Shown here piece by piece: positions 6,379 through 13,383 of a stretch of 14,640 nt of DNA. The stretch's first letter is position 1. Every line of letters begins with the position of its first letter. The DNA comes from RGIG2041 sp045652745 (GTDB lineage Bacteria; Bacillota; Clostridia; UBA1381; UMGS1253): NCBI GenBank assembly GCA_045652745.1, contig JAZRUW010000023.1, positions 1 through 14,640 on the forward strand, read 5' to 3'. Under the pieces are notes generated by a model. It did not search any database. It was not told the origin of the DNA and saw only the letters and a program-made list of their open reading frames with translations. The position numbers were made by a program, and so were the translations under genes.

Positions 6379-7019
6379 CAAAGCAATATAAGACGGTGGC
6401 GGACATCGGTTGCGACCATGCGTATCTTTCGATTTTGCTTGCGCGTGCAGGCGTGCGCGTAATTGCATCGGATGTGGCGCAGGGACCGCACGACAAGGCG
6501 CTTGCCAACATTGCACGCTTCGGTGTCGGCGATAAAGTTGATTTGCGCTTAGGGGATGGTCTTTTAACCCTTGAATGCGGCGAAACGGAGGCGATTGTGA
6601 TTGCCGGTATGGGCGGTCTTGTCATTGCAGATATTTTATCTGCCGGCCGGCACCTGATTACGGAACAAACAAAGCTGTATCTTCAGCCGATGCGCGCCGA
6701 CGAGGATTTGCGCAAGTACTTATATGAAAACGGGTTTGAAATTTTAAACGAATCCCTCGTGCGCGAGGACAGGCGTATATATACGGTGATGGAGGTTTGT
6801 CTTGGACAAAATGGGGAATACACCCCACTCGATTGCGTGTTTTCTCCGGCACTGCGCAATGCACAGCCGCCGCTGTTTTCAGAGTATTTTGCATGGAAAA
6901 AGCGGATTTTAGAGGGGATTTTACGCGACACGGCGCAGGCGGAAAATGCCGCTTTGGCGCAGGGGTTTGAAGAAAAATTAAAGGTATATGAGGCATTTGA
7001 AAAGGAGTGTTTAAAATGA
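6318..7019 (+). CDS. trmK: tRNA (adenine(22)-N1)-methyltransferase TrmK
   Basis: 233 residues, COG2384/TrmK family. It uses S-adenosylmethionine to make m1A at position 22 of tRNA. Seen: SAM motif I V-A-D-I-G-C-D-H-A-Y-L (27-37), the acidic S-D-V after strand 2 (51-53), L-G-D-G-L (78-82) and the family signature I-A-G-M-G-G (95-100). The C-terminal part is probably the helical tRNA-binding extension of the family. The ATG at 6318 has a perfect GGAGG (6307-6311) six nt upstream. The gene therefore starts 61 nt inside ppk in another frame, and translation is probably coupled. An earlier in-frame ATG at 6276 lies deeper in ppk and lacks a comparable site. It is followed by nif3 with an ATGA overlap, the same order as trmK-yqfO in Bacillus. 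Confidence 0.9.
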   Translation: MHSGDLLCHSTPRLDLLVDLTKQYKTVADIGCDHAYLSILLARAGVRVIASDVAQGPHDKALANIARFGVGDKVDLRLGDGLLTLECGETEAIVIAGMGGLVIADILSAGRHLITEQTKLYLQPMRADEDLRKYLYENGFEILNESLVREDRRIYTVMEVCLGQNGEYTPLDCVFSPALRNAQPPLFSEYFAWKKRILEGILRDTAQAENAALAQGFEEKLKVYEAFEKECLK

Positions 7020-7801
7020 CTTGTGCGGAAATTGTAAAGGCAATTGAGGCGACCGCGCCGCGCGGTCTGGCATACAGCCGCGATAACGTCGGCTTTTTGT
7101 GTGGCGATGCACAAAGAGAGGTTACAAAGATTTTACTCACGCTCGATTTGGACGAGGGCGTGGTGGAGGAGGCGCATGCCTGCGGTGCGAATCTGATTAT
7201 CGGGCACCACCCGATTATGTACCGCGGCACAAAAACACTCACGACCGATGCGCCGGAGGCGCGCGCCATTGAGAAACTGTTTTGTTACGGCATCACCTAC
7301 TATGCCGCACACACAAATCTCGATATTGCACAAGGCGGTTTAAATGATTTTCTGGCGATGCTGCTCGGCTTAAAAGAGGTCGAAACCGTGGAGGCGGTAG
7401 AAGTACCGGGCGAGGGCATCGGCCGTATCGGTACGGTGGAGCCGCAGTCAGCGCTTGCCTTTGCCGAGCACGCGAAAGCCGTACTCGGTGCGCAGGGTGC
7501 ACGTTTTTGCGGGGACAAAAACAAGGGGATTACCCGCGTGGCCGTGTGCACCGGCGGCGGTGCATCTTTGTGCGAATCTGCCTTTCAGAAGGGCGCGGAT
7601 TTGTTTCTCAGCGGAGATTTTTCCTATCCGCAGATGCGTGAGTATGCCGCACGGGGCATGTGCATTTTAGACATCGACCATTACACGACCGAGATTATCT
7701 GCCGCAATGTGTTTGATGCGCTTTTGCATAAAGTCCTTGGGGAAAATTGCCCGATTTTGATTTATTCGACGGAAAATAAGAATGTGATGCAGTTTATTTA
7801 A
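7016..7801 (+). CDS. Nif3-like dinuclear metal-center protein (YqfO/DUF34)
   Basis: 261 residues. The Nif3/DUF34 family is a toroidal metal-binding protein; a GTP cyclohydrolase I type 2 label is common but not well supported biochemically, so the substrate is open. Metal-ligand motifs are all present: G-H-H-P (63-66), H-T-N-L-D (99-103), and D-I-D-H-Y-T-T-E with His222 and Glu226 near the C-terminus. Length is that of the short, E. coli YbgI-like form, without the PII-like insertion that brings many Firmicutes homologues to about 370 residues. The ATG at 7016 overlaps the trmK TGA (ATGA, 7016-7019) and has AAAGGAG about 8 nt upstream. The conserved pairing with TrmK suggests a link to tRNA modification or nucleotide salvage (inference). 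Confidence 0.9.
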   Translation: MTCAEIVKAIEATAPRGLAYSRDNVGFLCGDAQREVTKILLTLDLDEGVVEEAHACGANLIIGHHPIMYRGTKTLTTDAPEARAIEKLFCYGITYYAAHTNLDIAQGGLNDFLAMLLGLKEVETVEAVEVPGEGIGRIGTVEPQSALAFAEHAKAVLGAQGARFCGDKNKGITRVAVCTGGGASLCESAFQKGADLFLSGDFSYPQMREYAARGMCILDIDHYTTEIICRNVFDALLHKVLGENCPILIYSTENKNVMQFI

Positions 7802-7812
7802 AATGACACACA

Positions 7813-7842
7813 AAAAAGGAACGACACCGTCGTTCCTTTTTG
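7813..7842. terminator. Bidirectional terminator between nif3 and mecA
   Basis: A 13-bp stem, AAAAAGGAACGAC (7813-7825) with GTCGTTCCTTTTT (7829-7841), and a 3-nt loop ACC. The genes converge here and end at 7801 (+) and 7850 (-), so the one hairpin serves both. Confidence 0.93.
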
Positions 7843-7849
7843 CGTTTTG

Positions 7850-8473
7850 TTATCTAAAACATGCCAATATTTTATCAAACTCGCCGCCGCGGGCGATGAT
7901 TTTTGCGTGTTCTTTCAGATACGGCTCTACGTTTTGCGCCTGCACCGGCACAGCAAACTCCGGCATCAGGTTGTTGATTTGTTTTGCCTTTGTACTTGTG
8001 CACGGCAAAGCGAGGTAGTAGCAATCTTCGCTTTTATACAGCATTGCGGTTTTCGGCAAAGTTGTCGCCTGCAAAAGTGCGGCAAACCCCTCTAAGGCAT
8101 CAAATCTGTAATACTGTCTTTGTGTTTTTTGCACAGTGGCCTTTTCTACGGCGCGGTATGTACCCTTTTTGATACGCGCTTTCTTTTCCTCGCTCGACAG
8201 CGCCGGCTTCGGCGTTTGCACGGCGCTCTGCGATTCCACGCGCGTGATTAAAAACACCAGCTCTTCACCCTGCGCAATTGCCTCGATCAACACATTGCCG
8301 GCCGGAGCCTGAAAGCCGAGCTCAAGCTCGGCACGCTTCATCAGCGCCAGAATAAAGGCGCGCAGACGCGGCGACTCGGGCGACAGCGTTTCGCGGGAAA
8401 TGTCATACACCGCCAAATCCTCGGTATTTACCGTCACCTTAATTTTGTTTAAACTTAGTTTCTCAATCCTCAT
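7850..8473 (-). CDS. mecA: MecA-family ClpC adaptor protein
   Basis: 207 residues, close to the 218 of Bacillus subtilis MecA. MecA recruits substrates such as ComK to the ClpC-ClpP protease and promotes ClpC hexamer assembly. The N-terminus M-R-I-E-K-L-S-L-N-K-I-K-V-T (1-14) matches the substrate-binding domain of the family. A charged Lys/Glu linker (about 90-115) leads to a C-terminal domain with Y-Y-R-F-D-A-L-E...L-Y-K-S-E-D-C-Y-Y-L-A-L, matching the ClpC-binding domain. The ATG at 8473 is preceded by GAGGTGAGG with suitable spacing. It stands alone, convergent to nif3 and divergent from nifJ. Which proteins it targets here is unknown; a MecA does not by itself show natural competence. 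Confidence 0.82.
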   Translation of the reverse strand: MRIEKLSLNKIKVTVNTEDLAVYDISRETLSPESPRLRAFILALMKRAELELGFQAPAGNVLIEAIAQGEELVFLITRVESQSAVQTPKPALSSEEKKARIKKGTYRAVEKATVQKTQRQYYRFDALEGFAALLQATTLPKTAMLYKSEDCYYLALPCTSTKAKQINNLMPEFAVPVQAQNVEPYLKEHAKIIARGGEFDKILACFR

Positions 8474-8518
8474 GCTGCCTCACCTCACGAACGTAAATTT
8501 AAACCCTAATTCTATTAT

Positions 8519-8548
8519 AGTATAATGGTTTGAAATTTGCTATAACAA
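8519..8548 (-). promoter_or_regulatory. Weak candidate promoter for mecA
   Basis: On the minus strand: TTGTTA (8548-8543), 18 nt, TATACT (8524-8519). A better -10 hexamer, TATAAT (8519-8514), overlaps it but has no good -35 at the right distance. Confidence 0.3.
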
Positions 8549-8563
8549 AAAAATGTCTATAGT

Positions 8564-8579
8564 GTTACCATTTGGTAAC
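8564..8579. promoter_or_regulatory. Inverted repeat, candidate operator between mecA and nifJ
   Basis: GTTACCA-TT-TGGTAAC, a perfect 7-bp dyad with a 2-nt centre. It lies just upstream of the possible mecA -35 and about 60 nt upstream of the nifJ -35. No known box is recognised; there is no T-run, so it is not a terminator. Confidence 0.45.
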
Positions 8580-8594
8580 CGCAAACAAAAAAAT

Positions 8595-8622
8595 ATGCAT
8601 AATTCCGGCTCGAAATGCATAA
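8595..8622 (+). promoter_or_regulatory. Direct repeat ATGCATAA, candidate regulator site upstream of nifJ
   Basis: ATGCATAA occurs at 8595-8602 and 8615-8622, exactly 20 bp apart (about two helical turns). The second copy ends 18 nt before the nifJ -35. The placement suits an activator or cooperative regulator, but no protein is known to match. Confidence 0.4.
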
Positions 8623-8640
8623 AATACACGATTTGCTCAC

Positions 8641-8669
8641 TTGACACTGTGGTATCAAACTGTTATAAT
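8641..8669 (+). promoter_or_regulatory. Consensus sigma-A promoter of nifJ
   Basis: TTGACA (8641-8646), exactly 17 nt, TATAAT (8664-8669), plus TG at 8661-8662 as an extended -10. Every consensus base is present. Transcription should start near 8676, giving a leader of about 57 nt. This fits a very highly expressed gene. Confidence 0.9.
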
Positions 8670-8732
8670 ATATACGTATGTGTATGTCTTTTGATATACA
8701 AAGGTTGTAATTTTAGTAAGGAGGAAATATAG

Positions 8733-11700
8733 ATGGCAAGAAAGATGAAAACTATGGACGGTAACAATGCCGCCGCTTGGGCATCGTATGCGTTTACGGA
8801 CGTAGCTGCGATTTACCCGATCACCCCGTCTTCCGTAATGGCAGAAGTTACGGATGAATGGGCGGTTGACAAGAGAGAAAATATCTTCGGTCAGCCGGTT
8901 AAGGTTGTTGAGATGCAGTCTGAAGCAGGCGCTGCAGGTGCAGTACACGGCTCCTTGGCTGCAGGTGCGCTCACCACAACCTACACAGCTTCCCAAGGTC
9001 TTCTTCTGATGATCCCGAACATGTATAAGATGGCAGGTGAACTTCTCCCGTCCGTTATCCATGTATCGGCTCGTTGTGTAGCGTCTCACGCACTCAACAT
9101 TTTCGGCGACCATTCCGACGTAATGGCTTGCCGCCAGACCGGTTACGCAATGCTGTGCTCCAACAGCCCGCAAGAGGTTATGGACCTCGGTGCTGTAGCA
9201 CACTTGGCCGCAATTAAGGGCAAGGTACCGTTCCTGCACTTCTTTGACGGTTTCAGAACTTCGCACGAAATCGACAAAATCGAAGTATGGGATTACGAAG
9301 ATTTAAAAGAAATGGTAGATATGGATGCTGTTAAGGCATTCAGAGCAAACGCGCTCAATCCGGAGCATCCGGTACTGCGCGGTAGTGCACAAAACCCTGA
9401 CATCTTCTTCCAGAACAGAGAAGCTTGCAACAAGTACTATGATGCAGTTCCGGCTGTTGTAGAAGAATACATGAACAAGGTAAATGCAAAGATTGGTACA
9501 AACTACGGCCTTGTAAACTATTACGGCGCTCCGGATGCGGAGAAGGTAATTGTTGCTATGGGTAGCGTATGTGAAACCATCGAAGAGACAATTGACTACC
9601 TGACCGCGAAGGGCGAGAAGGTTGGTTTGATTAAAGTTCGTCTGTACAGACCGTTCCCGGTTGAAGCATTCTTAAAGGCTGTTCCGGCAACCTGTAAGAA
9701 GATTGCAGTACTCGACAGAACAAAAGAGCCGGGTTCCATCGGCGAACCGCTCTACCTTGACGTTTGCGCTTGCTATGCAGGCAATGCAAATGCGCCGATG
9801 ATCGTTGGCGGCAGATACGGTCTTGGTTCCAAGGATACCATTCCGGCTGACATCATCGCAGCTTACAAAAACCTCGACGCTGCAGCTCCGGTTAAGGGCT
9901 TCACACTCTCCATCGAAGACGACGTTACAAACCTGTCTTTGCCGAGAGTTGAAAATCCGGACACCTCCGCTGAGGGCAACACCGCTTGTAAGTTCTGGGG
10001 TCTTGGCTTCGGCGGTACCGTTGGTGCAAACAAAAACTCCATCAAGATTATCGGTCAACACACCGAACTGTTCGCACAGGCATATTTCAGCTACGACTCC
10101 AAAAAGTCCGGTGGTATCACAGTATCCCACTTGCGTTTCGGTAAAAAGCCGATTAAGTCGACTTACCTCATCAACAAGGCAAACTTCGTTGCATGTCACA
10201 ACCCGTCCTATGTAGACAAGTATGACATGGTAGAAGACCTTGTACCGGGCGGTAATTTCCTTCTTAACTGCGCTTGGGACATCGATGAATTGTCCGCAAG
10301 ACTTCCGGGCAAGATGAAGCGCTACATTGCGCAAAACAACATCAACCTCTACACCATCGACGCTATCGGTATTGCAAAAGAGCTCGGCCTTGGCAACAAG
10401 ACCTCCATCGTTTTGCAGTCTGCATTCTTTAAGATTGCTGACGTTATTCCGTTTGCAGATGCAGTAGAATATATGAAGGCTGCAGTTGTGAAGTCCTTCG
10501 GTGCGAAGGGCGAAAAGATTGTAAGCATGAACCACGCTGCTATCGCAGAAGGCGAAAAGAACATCAAAAAGATTGACGTTCCGGCAGATTGGGCAAATGC
10601 TGCAGACGCTGCTGCAGAAGAAAAGGATGTTCCGGTATTCGTTAAGAATATTCTTGGTCCGTGTAACGCACAGGCAGGCGACAAGCTTCCGGTTTCCACA
10701 TTTATGGATATGGTTGACGGTCATCTCCCGCAGGGTATGGCTGCTTACGAGAAGCGCGGTATCGCTGTTGACGTTCCGGAATGGATTACAGACAACTGTA
10801 TCCAGTGTAATAAGTGTGCGATCGTTTGTCCGCACGCTGCAATTCGTCCGGTTGTATTAAACGCTGACGAGGCTGCTGCGGCTCCGGCTGCAATGAAGAG
10901 CAAGGCAATGACCGGTAAGGCAGACTATAAGTTTGCTATGGTTGTTTCCACACTCGACTGCTCCGGCTGCGGTAACTGTGCTAAGGTTTGTCCGGCAAAG
11001 GAAAAAGCACTTGTTATGAAGCCGATCGATACACAGCTGGCTCAGCAGGAAGCATTCAACTACGGCGTAAAGGTATCTGTGAAGGAAGACGTTCTGGCTG
11101 GTCCGATGAACGTAAAGAACTCCCAGTTCCGTCAGCCGCTCCTCGAGTTCTCCGGTGCATGTGCAGGCTGCGGTGAAACACCGTATGCGAAGCTCATCAC
11201 CCAGATTTGCGGCGAGAAGATGTATATCTCCAATGCAACAGGTTGTTCCTCTATCTGGGGTGGTTCTGCTCCGTCCACACCGTACACTGTAAACCATAAG
11301 GGTCAGGGTCCGGCATGGGCAAACTCCCTCTTCGAGGATAACGCTGAGCATGGTCTTGGTATGGCTGTTGCTGCAAAGCAGCTCCGTGAGAGACTTGCAA
11401 ATAAGGTAAAGGCAATCGATTGTGATTGTGCTAAGGATGCGGCTGCTGAGTGGCTCGCAACCTATGATGATATCAATGCAAACAGCGCGGCTACAGATAA
11501 GCTCGTTGCAGCACTTGAGGCTTGCGGCGGCGATGCTGCAAAGGAAATCCTCGAAATGAAGGAATACCTTTCCAAGAAGGCTGTTTGGATCTTCGGTGGT
11601 GACGGTTGGGCTTACGATATCGGTTTCGGCGGTCTTGACCATGTACTCGCTTCCGGCGAAGATGTAAACATCATGGTATTCGATACCGAAGTTTACTCCA

Positions 11701-12230
11701 ACACAGGCGGTCAGGCTTCCAAGTCCACGCCGACCGGTGCAGTGGCACAGTTCGCAGCAGGCGGTAAGCCGATTAAGAAGAAGAACCTTGCTGAAATCGC
11801 TATGTCCTACGGTTATGTATACGTAGCACAGGTGGCTATGGGTTACTCCGATGCACAGACCGTTAAGGCAATCAAGGAAGCTGTTGAATACAACGGTCCG
11901 TCCCTGATTATCGGTTACGCTCCGTGTATCAACCATGGTATCAAGGGCGGCATGACCGATACCCAGAAGGTTATCAAGAATGCTGTTGAAGCAGGTTACT
12001 GGCATACCTTCAGATTCGATCCTAGACTCACAGTTGACGGTAAGAATCCGTTCCAGATGGATTCCAAGGATCCGTCCGCATCGTACAGAGACTTTATCAT
12101 GAACGAAGTACGTTACAGCTCGCTGGCACGTAAGTTCCCGGATAGAGCGGAAGAACTCTTTGCTGAAGCTGAAAAGCAGGCGAAGGAGAAGTACGAGCAC
12201 TGGACAAAGTACTCCAAACTCTTCGAGTAA
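8733..12230 (+). CDS. nifJ: Pyruvate:ferredoxin (flavodoxin) oxidoreductase, single-chain
   Basis: 1165 residues, full length for the family. It oxidises pyruvate with CoA to acetyl-CoA and CO2 and passes electrons to ferredoxin, the central energy reaction of anaerobes; cytoplasmic. Seen in order: the N-terminal PYR domain (A-I-Y-P-I-T-P-S-S and Q-S-E-A-G-A-A-G-A-V-H-G); a transketolase-C-like and CoA region; a 2x[4Fe-4S] ferredoxin domain with Cys689/692/695/699 and Cys743/746/749/753; and the TPP domain with G-D-G-W-A-Y-D-I-G (Asp957) and S-N-T-G-G-Q. The proximal-cluster cysteines 810, 813, 838 and 1065 are all present. The start has AAGGAGG (8718-8724) 8 nt ahead. Codon use is highly biased (CCG, AAG, CTC/CTT), as expected of an abundant protein. 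Monocistronic, with its own strong promoter and terminator. Confidence 0.97.
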   Translation: MARKMKTMDGNNAAAWASYAFTDVAAIYPITPSSVMAEVTDEWAVDKRENIFGQPVKVVEMQSEAGAAGAVHGSLAAGALTTTYTASQGLLLMIPNMYKMAGELLPSVIHVSARCVASHALNIFGDHSDVMACRQTGYAMLCSNSPQEVMDLGAVAHLAAIKGKVPFLHFFDGFRTSHEIDKIEVWDYEDLKEMVDMDAVKAFRANALNPEHPVLRGSAQNPDIFFQNREACNKYYDAVPAVVEEYMNKVNAKIGTNYGLVNYYGAPDAEKVIVAMGSVCETIEETIDYLTAKGEKVGLIKVRLYRPFPVEAFLKAVPATCKKIAVLDRTKEPGSIGEPLYLDVCACYAGNANAPMIVGGRYGLGSKDTIPADIIAAYKNLDAAAPVKGFTLSIEDDVTNLSLPRVENPDTSAEGNTACKFWGLGFGGTVGANKNSIKIIGQHTELFAQAYFSYDSKKSGGITVSHLRFGKKPIKSTYLINKANFVACHNPSYVDKYDMVEDLVPGGNFLLNCAWDIDELSARLPGKMKRYIAQNNINLYTIDAIGIAKELGLGNKTSIVLQSAFFKIADVIPFADAVEYMKAAVVKSFGAKGEKIVSMNHAAIAEGEKNIKKIDVPADWANAADAAAEEKDVPVFVKNILGPCNAQAGDKLPVSTFMDMVDGHLPQGMAAYEKRGIAVDVPEWITDNCIQCNKCAIVCPHAAIRPVVLNADEAAAAPAAMKSKAMTGKADYKFAMVVSTLDCSGCGNCAKVCPAKEKALVMKPIDTQLAQQEAFNYGVKVSVKEDVLAGPMNVKNSQFRQPLLEFSGACAGCGETPYAKLITQICGEKMYISNATGCSSIWGGSAPSTPYTVNHKGQGPAWANSLFEDNAEHGLGMAVAAKQLRERLANKVKAIDCDCAKDAAAEWLATYDDINANSAATDKLVAALEACGGDAAKEILEMKEYLSKKAVWIFGGDGWAYDIGFGGLDHVLASGEDVNIMVFDTEVYSNTGGQASKSTPTGAVAQFAAGGKPIKKKNLAEIAMSYGYVYVAQVAMGYSDAQTVKAIKEAVEYNGPSLIIGYAPCINHGIKGGMTDTQKVIKNAVEAGYWHTFRFDPRLTVDGKNPFQMDSKDPSASYRDFIMNEVRYSSLARKFPDRAEELFAEAEKQAKEKYEHWTKYSKLFE

Positions 12231-12242
12231 TTTAAACCAAAT

Positions 12243-12271
12243 AAACAGAGTCCCCCGGGACTCTGTTTTTG
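12243..12271 (+). terminator. Rho-independent terminator of nifJ
   Basis: Stem AAACAGAGTCCC (12243-12254) with GGGACTCTGTTT (12257-12268), a 2-nt geometric loop (probably 4 in practice), then a T-run. It begins 12 nt after the stop codon. Confidence 0.93.
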
Positions 12272-12300
12272 TTTGAGTACGAATATCTTTAAAAATCACA

Positions 12301-12328
12301 AAAGGACACAGACTTTTCTGTGTCCTTT
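12301..12328. terminator. Second hairpin behind nifJ, possible backup terminator
   Basis: A 12-bp perfect stem AAAGGACACAGA/TCTGTGTCCTTT with a CTTT loop. The T-run after it is short on either strand, so it may be a backup terminator or an RNA 3'-end stabiliser. Confidence 0.6.
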
Positions 12329-12415
12329 CGCGAGCAATGCTCTTTTTGCATTCCCTTGTCCCCTTGCGTCGCAACAAGCATATTATAGAGCAAATAACTA
12401 TCGGAGGCGATAGAT
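12329..12415. other. Non-coding remnant between nifJ and the HTH stub
   Basis: No gene is seen in the 12272-12415 gap apart from the hairpin at 12301. Small dyads such as GAGC-AAT-GCTC followed by T5 (about 12331-12346) are present. The stretch just before 12398 looks like the normal upstream region of the regulator stub that follows. Confidence 0.4.
12398..12413 (+). promoter_or_regulatory. Shine-Dalgarno site inside a hairpin loop
   Basis: CTATCG-GAGG-CGATAG is a perfect 6-bp dyad whose 4-nt loop is the SD core GAGG; the ATG is at 12416. The hairpin would either present or restrict the ribosome site. Confidence 0.55.
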
Positions 12416-12517
12416 ATGGATATGGTGGAAAGAATCAGAAGCCTGCGTGAAGATAAGGATAAAAGCCCATGCGGGCGTGTATGCCATCGGCTATTACGGC
12501 GATTTTCACTAAACTAA
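12416..12517 (+). pseudogene. Truncated stub of an HTH (XRE-like) regulator gene
   Basis: ATG with GGAGG (12403-12407) 8 nt upstream opens a 33-residue frame. Its first 17 residues, M-D-M-V-E-R-I-R-S-L-R-E-D-K-D-K-S, look like the first helix of an XRE/Cro-type HTH domain, which normally runs to 60 residues or more. After that the homology-like character stops and the frame closes at TAA 12515-12517. In another frame the following bases read A-H-A-G-V-Y-A-I-G-Y-Y-G-D-F-H and then stop (12510-12512). That looks like the tail of a different protein that I do not recognise. The likely explanation is an internal deletion joining two genes or ends of one; assignment rests on the short N-terminal match only. 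Confidence 0.5.
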
Positions 12518-12542
12518 AAAAGCACCCATAGGGTGCTTTTTA
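12516..12542. terminator. Terminator shared by the HTH stub and the rsmA operon
   Basis: Stem AAAAAGCACCC (12517-12527) with GGGTGCTTTTT (12531-12541) and loop ATA. It is symmetric A/T, so bidirectional. On the minus strand it directly overlaps the stop of the metallo-beta-lactamase-fold gene (TAA at 12542-12540). Confidence 0.93.
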
Positions 12543-13382
12543 TCGTTCACATTCTACATCTATATTTTCTCCGTCACAGATAACAACCACCGTGCCGTTT
12601 TCGTCGGTGCGGTAAATATCAATGCCACGACTGTTTAAACGCTGCAACACCTCTCGGTGCGGATGACCGTACTCGTTGTCCTTGCCGCAACTGATCACAG
12701 CGATTTGAGGAGAAACGCGGTTTAAAAATCGCTTGCTTGTCGAGGTGGAGGAGCCGTGATGTCCGACCTTGAGTACATCTGCGGTAAGCTCGCCCGTTAT
12801 CTGACTTTCGGACAGTTCCTCGGCATCGCCGGTAAACAAAATTGCATTATCTTTGTAGCTTATGCGCATAACCGCAGAATAATTATTCAAATCCTCATAA
12901 TATTCCTCTGTCGGCGCCAGAATTTCAATATCCAAATCTTCAGTATCTAAAAGCATTACGCCTGCGCGTGCGCTTTTGATTTTTAAATTCTTTTCCTGTA
13001 CCGCAAGCAGAAGATTTTCATAGGTTTTGCTTGTGTGATTTACGCGCGGCAGCACAACTGTGCCGATGTCAAACGCGCGCAGAGCATCTTCAAGTGCATT
13101 GATGTGGTCAGAATGCGGGTGCGTGCCGACCAGGTAGTCAATTTTATCTACACCAAGACTTCTTATATAAGAATTTACATTTGCGCCCGCATCAATAAGC
13201 ATCGTTTCGCCGTTTGGCAGCTGTACAAATGCGCTGTCGCCTTGCCCGACATCTATAAAATGGGCAACAAGTGTGTCCGGTGCTTGCGTCGGTGCGGGAG
13301 CAGGCTCGTATATATGCGGCAGACAGCAGGCGATAAACAGTGCCAGCAAAAAGGTGCCGTAAATCAGTTTTTTCTTTTTCAT
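12540..13382 (-). CDS. Exported ComEC-type metallo-beta-lactamase-fold hydrolase
   Basis: 280 residues, resembling the soluble C-terminal domain of ComEC/Rec2 but as a stand-alone protein. The N-terminus K-K-K-K then a hydrophobic run (6-21) is a signal peptide or anchor. F-I-A-C at 16-19 could be an imperfect lipobox, so a lipoprotein is possible. A Pro/Ala linker (27-35) follows. Metal-site motifs: H-P-H-S-D-H (His88, His90, Asp92, His93), T-G-D-A (Asp186), G-H-H-G-S-S (His208/209) and G-H-P-H (240-242). The ATG at 13382 lies 1 nt after the rsmA stop with GAGG 6 nt upstream inside rsmA, so translation is coupled. The substrate is not known: ComEC-like domains are thought to act on DNA, while some relatives act on other phosphodiesters. 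Confidence 0.85.
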   Translation of the reverse strand: MKKKKLIYGTFLLALFIACCLPHIYEPAPAPTQAPDTLVAHFIDVGQGDSAFVQLPNGETMLIDAGANVNSYIRSLGVDKIDYLVGTHPHSDHINALEDALRAFDIGTVVLPRVNHTSKTYENLLLAVQEKNLKIKSARAGVMLLDTEDLDIEILAPTEEYYEDLNNYSAVMRISYKDNAILFTGDAEELSESQITGELTADVLKVGHHGSSTSTSKRFLNRVSPQIAVISCGKDNEYGHPHREVLQRLNSRGIDIYRTDENGTVVVICDGENIDVECER

Positions 13383-13383
13383 A

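Noticed and set aside
8681..8700. Possible hairpin or riboswitch in the nifJ leader (TGTAT...ATACA)
   Set aside because: Only a 5-bp AT-rich stem in a 57-nt leader; no known riboswitch motif.
8655..9266. 203-codon minus-strand frame over the nifJ promoter and 5' end
   Set aside because: It starts in nifJ and runs through the nifJ promoter; no family resemblance and no ribosome site were seen.
9672..12377. Long open frames on the minus strand opposite nifJ (387 and 506 codons)
   Set aside because: They lie wholly or mostly antisense to an unambiguous 1165-residue gene with strong codon bias, which removes stop codons from the complementary frame. Their translations are rich in Cys, Leu and Ser and show no domain.
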